Assembly: GCF_002234375.1 (NCBI RefSeq)
Contig: NZ_NMQV01000009.1
Coordinates: forward strand, 23,884 to 87,883
Reading direction: 5' to 3'
Length of the DNA stretch: 64,000 nucleotides
DNA from: Pseudomonas fluvialis
Lineage (GTDB): Bacteria; Pseudomonadota; Gammaproteobacteria; Pseudomonadales; Pseudomonadaceae
The first letter of the stretch is position 1. The number at the start of each line of letters is the position of its first letter. The notes below the pieces were generated by a model. It did not search any database and was not told the origin of the DNA. It worked only from the letters and a program-made list of their open reading frames with translations. Of this stretch, positions 60,985-64,000 are shown piece after piece. Both the position numbers and the translations under genes were made by a program.

Positions 60985-62910
60985 ATGCCCAGCATTACCC
61001 TGCCCGACGGCAGCCAGCGTCAGTATCCCCAGCCCCTGAGCGTCGCCGAGGTGGCCGCCGATATCGGCCCCGGCCTGGCCAAGGCCGCATTGGCCGGCCG
61101 CCTGGATGGCCGCCTGGTGGACACCAGCGCACTGATCGAAAACGACGCCCAGCTCAGCCTGATCACCGCGCGCGACCCCGAGGGCGTGGAGCTGCTGCGC
61201 CACTCCTGCGCGCACCTGCTGGCCATGGCGGTCAAGCAGCTGTACCCCAGCGCCCAGGTGACCATCGGCCCGGTGATCGAGGACGGCTTCTACTACGACT
61301 TCGCCTTCGAACGCCCCTTCACCCCGGATGACCTGGCGCTGATCGAAGCACGCATGACCGAGCTGGCCGCCGCCGACCTGCCGGTCAGCCGCCGCGAGCT
61401 GCCACGCGACGCTGCCATCGCCCACTTCGCAGCCCAGGGCGAGCACTACAAGGCCGAGCTGATCCGCGACATTCCGGCCGGCGAGGTGCTGTCGCTCTAT
61501 CGCCAGGGCAACTTCGAAGACCTCTGCCGCGGCCCGCACATTCCGCGCACCGGCCTGCTGCAGGCGTTCAAGCTGACCAAGGTGGCCGGTGCCTACTGGC
61601 GCGGCGATGCGAAGAACGCTGCGCTGCAGCGCATCTACGGCACCTGCTGGGCCAACAGCAAAGAGCTCAAGGCCTACCTCACCCGTCTGGAAGAAGCCGG
61701 CAAACGCGACCACCGCAAGCTCGGCGCCCAGCTCGACCTGTTCCATTTCGACGACTGCGCCCCGGGCTCGGTGTTCTGGCACCCCAAGGGCTGGACCCTG
61801 TTCCAGCAGCTGATCGGCTACATGCGTCAGCAGCAGGACGTCGCCGGTTATGTCGAGGTCAACACCCCGGACGTGATGGACCGCAGCCTATGGGAAACCT
61901 CCGGGCACTGGTTCAACTACCGCGAGGCCATGTTCACCACCAGCACCGAGGACGACCGCGTGTTCGCCCTCAAACCGATGAACTGCCCCGGCGCCGTGGC
62001 CCTGTATGCCCGCGGCCTGAAGAGCTACCGCGACCTGCCACTGCGCATGGCCGAGTTCGGCAAGGTGCACCGCTACGAGCCCTCCGGCGCACTGCACGGC
62101 CTGTTGCGCGTGCGCCACTTCACCCAGGACGACGCGCACATCTTCTGCACCGCCGCGCAGATGGAGCAGGAATGCGCCGACACCATCGCCCTGGTGTTCG
62201 CCATCTACCGCGACTTCGGCTTCAACGAGGTGGCGGTCAAGCTCTCCACCCGCCCGGCCAACCGCATCGGCAGCGACGCCACCTGGGATCAACTGGAAGG
62301 CGCGCTGTCCGGCGCAATGCAACGGATGAACATCGACTACCAGCTCAACCCCGGCGAAGGCGCCTTCTACGGGCCCAAGCTGGAATTCGTCCTGAGCGAC
62401 GCCATCGGCCGCGACTGGCAGTGCGGCACCCTGCAGGTGGACCTCAACCTGCCGGAGCGCTTCGACATCAACTACATCAACGAACAGGGCGAACGCGAAC
62501 GCCCGGTGATGCTGCACCGCGCCCTGTTCGGCTCGCTGGAGCGCTTTACCGGCATCCTTATCGAGCACTACAGCGGCCTGTTCCCGCTGTGGCTGGCCCC
62601 GCAGCAGGCGGCCGTGCTGACCATTTCCGAAGGGCAGAACGACTACGCTCGCCAGGTACTCGCCGCCCTCAAGCGCGCCGGCCTGCGCGCGGCGGCGGAC
62701 CTGCGCAACGAGAAGATCGGCTACAAGATCCGCGAAGCCACCCTGCAGAAGGTGCCCTACCTGTTGGTGATCGGCGAACAGGAGAAGGCCGAGGGCCGCG
62801 TCACCCTGCGCAGCCGCGCCGGCGACAACCTCGGCAGCCTGGCGCTGGATGATCTGGTTGAACGACTGCGCGCGGAAGCGCGCATGCCCGGCCAGGAGCC
62901 GGCATGCTGA
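60985..62910 (+). CDS. thrS: Threonyl-tRNA synthetase, probable second copy (ThrS2)
   Basis: ThrRS charges tRNA-Thr. The 641-residue protein has a TGS domain, an editing domain (His73, His77, Cys181, His185 all kept) and the class II core. The catalytic zinc ligands are Cys334, His385 and His511, exactly at the E. coli numbers. One change from the near-universal MNCPGH is MNCPGA (Ala337). The housekeeping thrS usually precedes infC-rpmI-rplT; none is here, so this is probably a paralogue of the zinc-starvation set. It overlaps queD by 7 nt. Confidence 0.94.
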   Translation: MPSITLPDGSQRQYPQPLSVAEVAADIGPGLAKAALAGRLDGRLVDTSALIENDAQLSLITARDPEGVELLRHSCAHLLAMAVKQLYPSAQVTIGPVIEDGFYYDFAFERPFTPDDLALIEARMTELAAADLPVSRRELPRDAAIAHFAAQGEHYKAELIRDIPAGEVLSLYRQGNFEDLCRGPHIPRTGLLQAFKLTKVAGAYWRGDAKNAALQRIYGTCWANSKELKAYLTRLEEAGKRDHRKLGAQLDLFHFDDCAPGSVFWHPKGWTLFQQLIGYMRQQQDVAGYVEVNTPDVMDRSLWETSGHWFNYREAMFTTSTEDDRVFALKPMNCPGAVALYARGLKSYRDLPLRMAEFGKVHRYEPSGALHGLLRVRHFTQDDAHIFCTAAQMEQECADTIALVFAIYRDFGFNEVAVKLSTRPANRIGSDATWDQLEGALSGAMQRMNIDYQLNPGEGAFYGPKLEFVLSDAIGRDWQCGTLQVDLNLPERFDINYINEQGERERPVMLHRALFGSLERFTGILIEHYSGLFPLWLAPQQAAVLTISEGQNDYARQVLAALKRAGLRAAADLRNEKIGYKIREATLQKVPYLLVIGEQEKAEGRVTLRSRAGDNLGSLALDDLVERLRAEARMPGQEPAC

Positions 62911-63485
62911 TCCGCAAGCTGTTCAAGTTCGAGAGCGCGCATATCGTGCGCGGCTGCAGCAGCCGGCGCTGCTCGCGCTCGCTGCACGGCCACTCGTACA
63001 GGATCGAACTGCTGCTGGAAGCCCACGCCCTGGATAACGGCCAGATGGTCTACGACTTCGGGCTGCTCAAAGGCGATGTGCGCGATCTGATCGACGCCTT
63101 CGACCACGCCGTGACCTTCTGGGATGGCGACGATGCGGACTATATCGCCAGCTGCCAGCGCTTTTCCGAGCGCTGGATCAGCCTGCCGGTGTCGCCCAGC
63201 GCCGAGCAGTTCTCGCGGGTGATCTTCCGTCTGGTGGACGGCCTGCTGCAGCTCACCGAGATGGTCAACGGCGAACAGGACGTACGCCTGCACTCGGTGA
63301 TCGCCCACGAAACCGAGACCGGCTACGCCCAGTGCTTTCGCGAGGACGCCTACAACCCGCGTATGGGCGATTTCCGGCTGGAGCAGATCCGCTTCTCCGC
63401 GCGCATCTGCGAGGAGTGGCGGAATCCGGGATTGTTTCAGCGCCTTCTGGCAGGGCAGGGCAGCGTCAATCCGCGGCTGTGCTGA
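62904..63485 (+). CDS. queD: 6-carboxytetrahydropterin synthase family protein (QueD2)
   Basis: QueD makes 6-carboxy-5,6,7,8-tetrahydropterin in queuosine synthesis and binds zinc by three His. The 193-residue protein keeps His13 (FESAH) and His28/His30 ([10 protein letters not shown]), with Cys18 and Cys23, YDFG, FDHAV and ETETGYA. It is longer than the usual 120-residue enzyme because of a loop at about 70-110 and a C-terminal tail. As the last gene of the metal operon it is likely a zinc-starvation paralogue. Confidence 0.9.
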   Translation: MLIRKLFKFESAHIVRGCSSRRCSRSLHGHSYRIELLLEAHALDNGQMVYDFGLLKGDVRDLIDAFDHAVTFWDGDDADYIASCQRFSERWISLPVSPSAEQFSRVIFRLVDGLLQLTEMVNGEQDVRLHSVIAHETETGYAQCFREDAYNPRMGDFRLEQIRFSARICEEWRNPGLFQRLLAGQGSVNPRLC

Positions 63486-63493
63486 GCGCCCCT

Positions 63494-64000
63494 TTAACCC
63501 ATCGGGCTGAAACCATTGGCGGCGGAGCAGTAGCGCTGCTCGCGAGCCAGTGCTTCGGCATCAGCGCTTTGCGCATAGCGCTCGCGCGATTGCTGGCAGA
63601 TGCGCTTGAAGTGCTGTTTTACGGCTTTGCGGCATTCGCGGTAATCGATAGAACCGCGCCGGTGGTTTGTGCAAACACTGGCGTAGTCGACACGATTGTT
63701 GTGTACCGCCCACTCAGCCAGATAGCGGGCATGGCCGCTCCATTGCCGCACCCAGGCCGTTTCATGAGTGACTGATTGCTGCTGGACTGTTTGCTGGGTT
63801 GGTGCGCGCGCCTGGGTAATCTGTCGATAAGCGGACGACTGGCGTATCTCGCGGCTGCTGATGATGTTGTCCGCCGGGCGTGGTACGTAGTTATGGTCGT
63901 TGAAGTCGGTTTGCCGAGCGGATGCCGTGCTGGTTTGCGATGGCCTGGTTGGGGCGGCGAGGGGCGCTGCCGCTTGCGCTGGCTGGGCGGGGGGTATGCG
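63494..64000 (-). CDS. Hypothetical protein with Cys-containing C-terminal domain (5' end outside window)
   Basis: Reading the minus strand from the window edge gives an open frame of 168 residues to TAA at 63494. The visible N-terminal 85 residues are low-complexity Pro/Ala/Gln/Ser-rich, like a linker. The last 75 residues form a compact basic domain (VRQWSGHARYLAEW, then four Cys: ASVC, YREC, KRIC, QRYC). The pattern suggests two disulfides or a metal site in an exported protein, but the N-terminus is not visible. It is not recognised. Confidence 0.65.
   Translation of the reverse strand, partial: RIPPAQPAQAAAPLAAPTRPSQTSTASARQTDFNDHNYVPRPADNIISSREIRQSSAYRQITQARAPTQQTVQQQSVTHETAWVRQWSGHARYLAEWAVHNNRVDYASVCTNHRRGSIDYRECRKAVKQHFKRICQQSRERYAQSADAEALAREQRYCSAANGFSPMG

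Larger units (their letters stand above)
58800..63430. other. GC-rich compositional block, probable recombination tract
   Basis: From mid-binding-protein gene to the end of queD, 60-nt lines reach about 68-72% GC with strong preference for C-ending codons, against about 55-60% on both sides. No mobile-element sequence or target duplication is seen at the edges, so exchange by homologous recombination is the simplest reading. Confidence 0.6.

Overview
The window reads as ordinary chromosome from a gammaproteobacterium of the genus Pseudomonas (broad sense). Protein sequences such as Lon-HupB-PpiD, FadB/FadA, FabA/FabB, OspR and a SagS-like hybrid kinase are of Pseudomonas type, overall GC is about 60%, and several gene blocks match gene orders I remember from P. 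aeruginosa, joined here in a different order. No insertion sequence, prophage, CRISPR array, rRNA or tRNA was recognised. Coding density is high, with many 1-8 nt gene overlaps.

Layout. 1-3.3 kb: end of lon, hupB with a clear sigma-70 promoter, ppiD. 3.6-7.0 kb: fadBA beta-oxidation operon behind candidate repressor palindromes. 7.0-9.9 kb (minus strand): an orphan periplasmic binding protein, an AraC regulator and a truncated nitrilase-like membrane protein. 10.1-22.6 kb (plus): fadH, a coiled-coil protein, then a tight run of PLP-dependent deaminase-like enzyme, cyclic-nucleotide/rhodanese protein, nadK, phosphoesterase, rhomboid protease, YeaC-like protein, DUF2797 protein and pepN. 22.7-26.3 kb: YCF48-like protein plus RND/MMPL exporter. 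26.3-33.1 kb: small conserved genes, a GGDEF(degenerate)-EAL protein and an ABC-2 exporter. 33.1-40.1 kb (minus): fabAB, then a TonB receptor / periplasmic binding protein / hybrid kinase operon. 40.2-46.6 kb (plus): gpsA, a small membrane protein, sixA, an acyl-CoA ligase behind a strong palindrome, two hydrolases and a DUF4892 protein. 46.6-50.4 kb: ihfB outside its usual rpsA neighbourhood, a peroxidase-ospR pair behind an OhrR/OspR-type box, and a SagS-like kinase. 50.4-54.5 kb: a DUF815 ATPase, a crotonase and a GC-rich katG behind an OxyR-like box.

The most distinctive region is 54.7-63.5 kb, a probable zinc-starvation (Zur) locus. A Zur-box-like palindrome lies between divergent dksA2-DUF1826 and a metal ABC transporter (ATPase, permease, binding protein). 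The transporter genes run on into extra copies of hisI, yidD, pyrC, thrS and queD. DksA2 has lost two of its four zinc cysteines, and the dihydroorotase has Gln in place of the first metal His. ThrS, HisI and QueD keep their expected zinc ligands. Base composition jumps from about 57% to about 70% GC inside the binding-protein gene (near 58,800) and falls back at the end of queD (near 63,420), suggesting that the downstream half was exchanged from a GC-richer relative. katG shows the same compositional signature.

The window also holds many lipid genes (fadBA, fadH, fabAB, acyl-CoA ligase, crotonase) and two hybrid kinases that lack Hpt domains. Both resemble P. aeruginosa kinases that feed the HptB pathway. 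All annotation is by reading the sequence; no database search was run.
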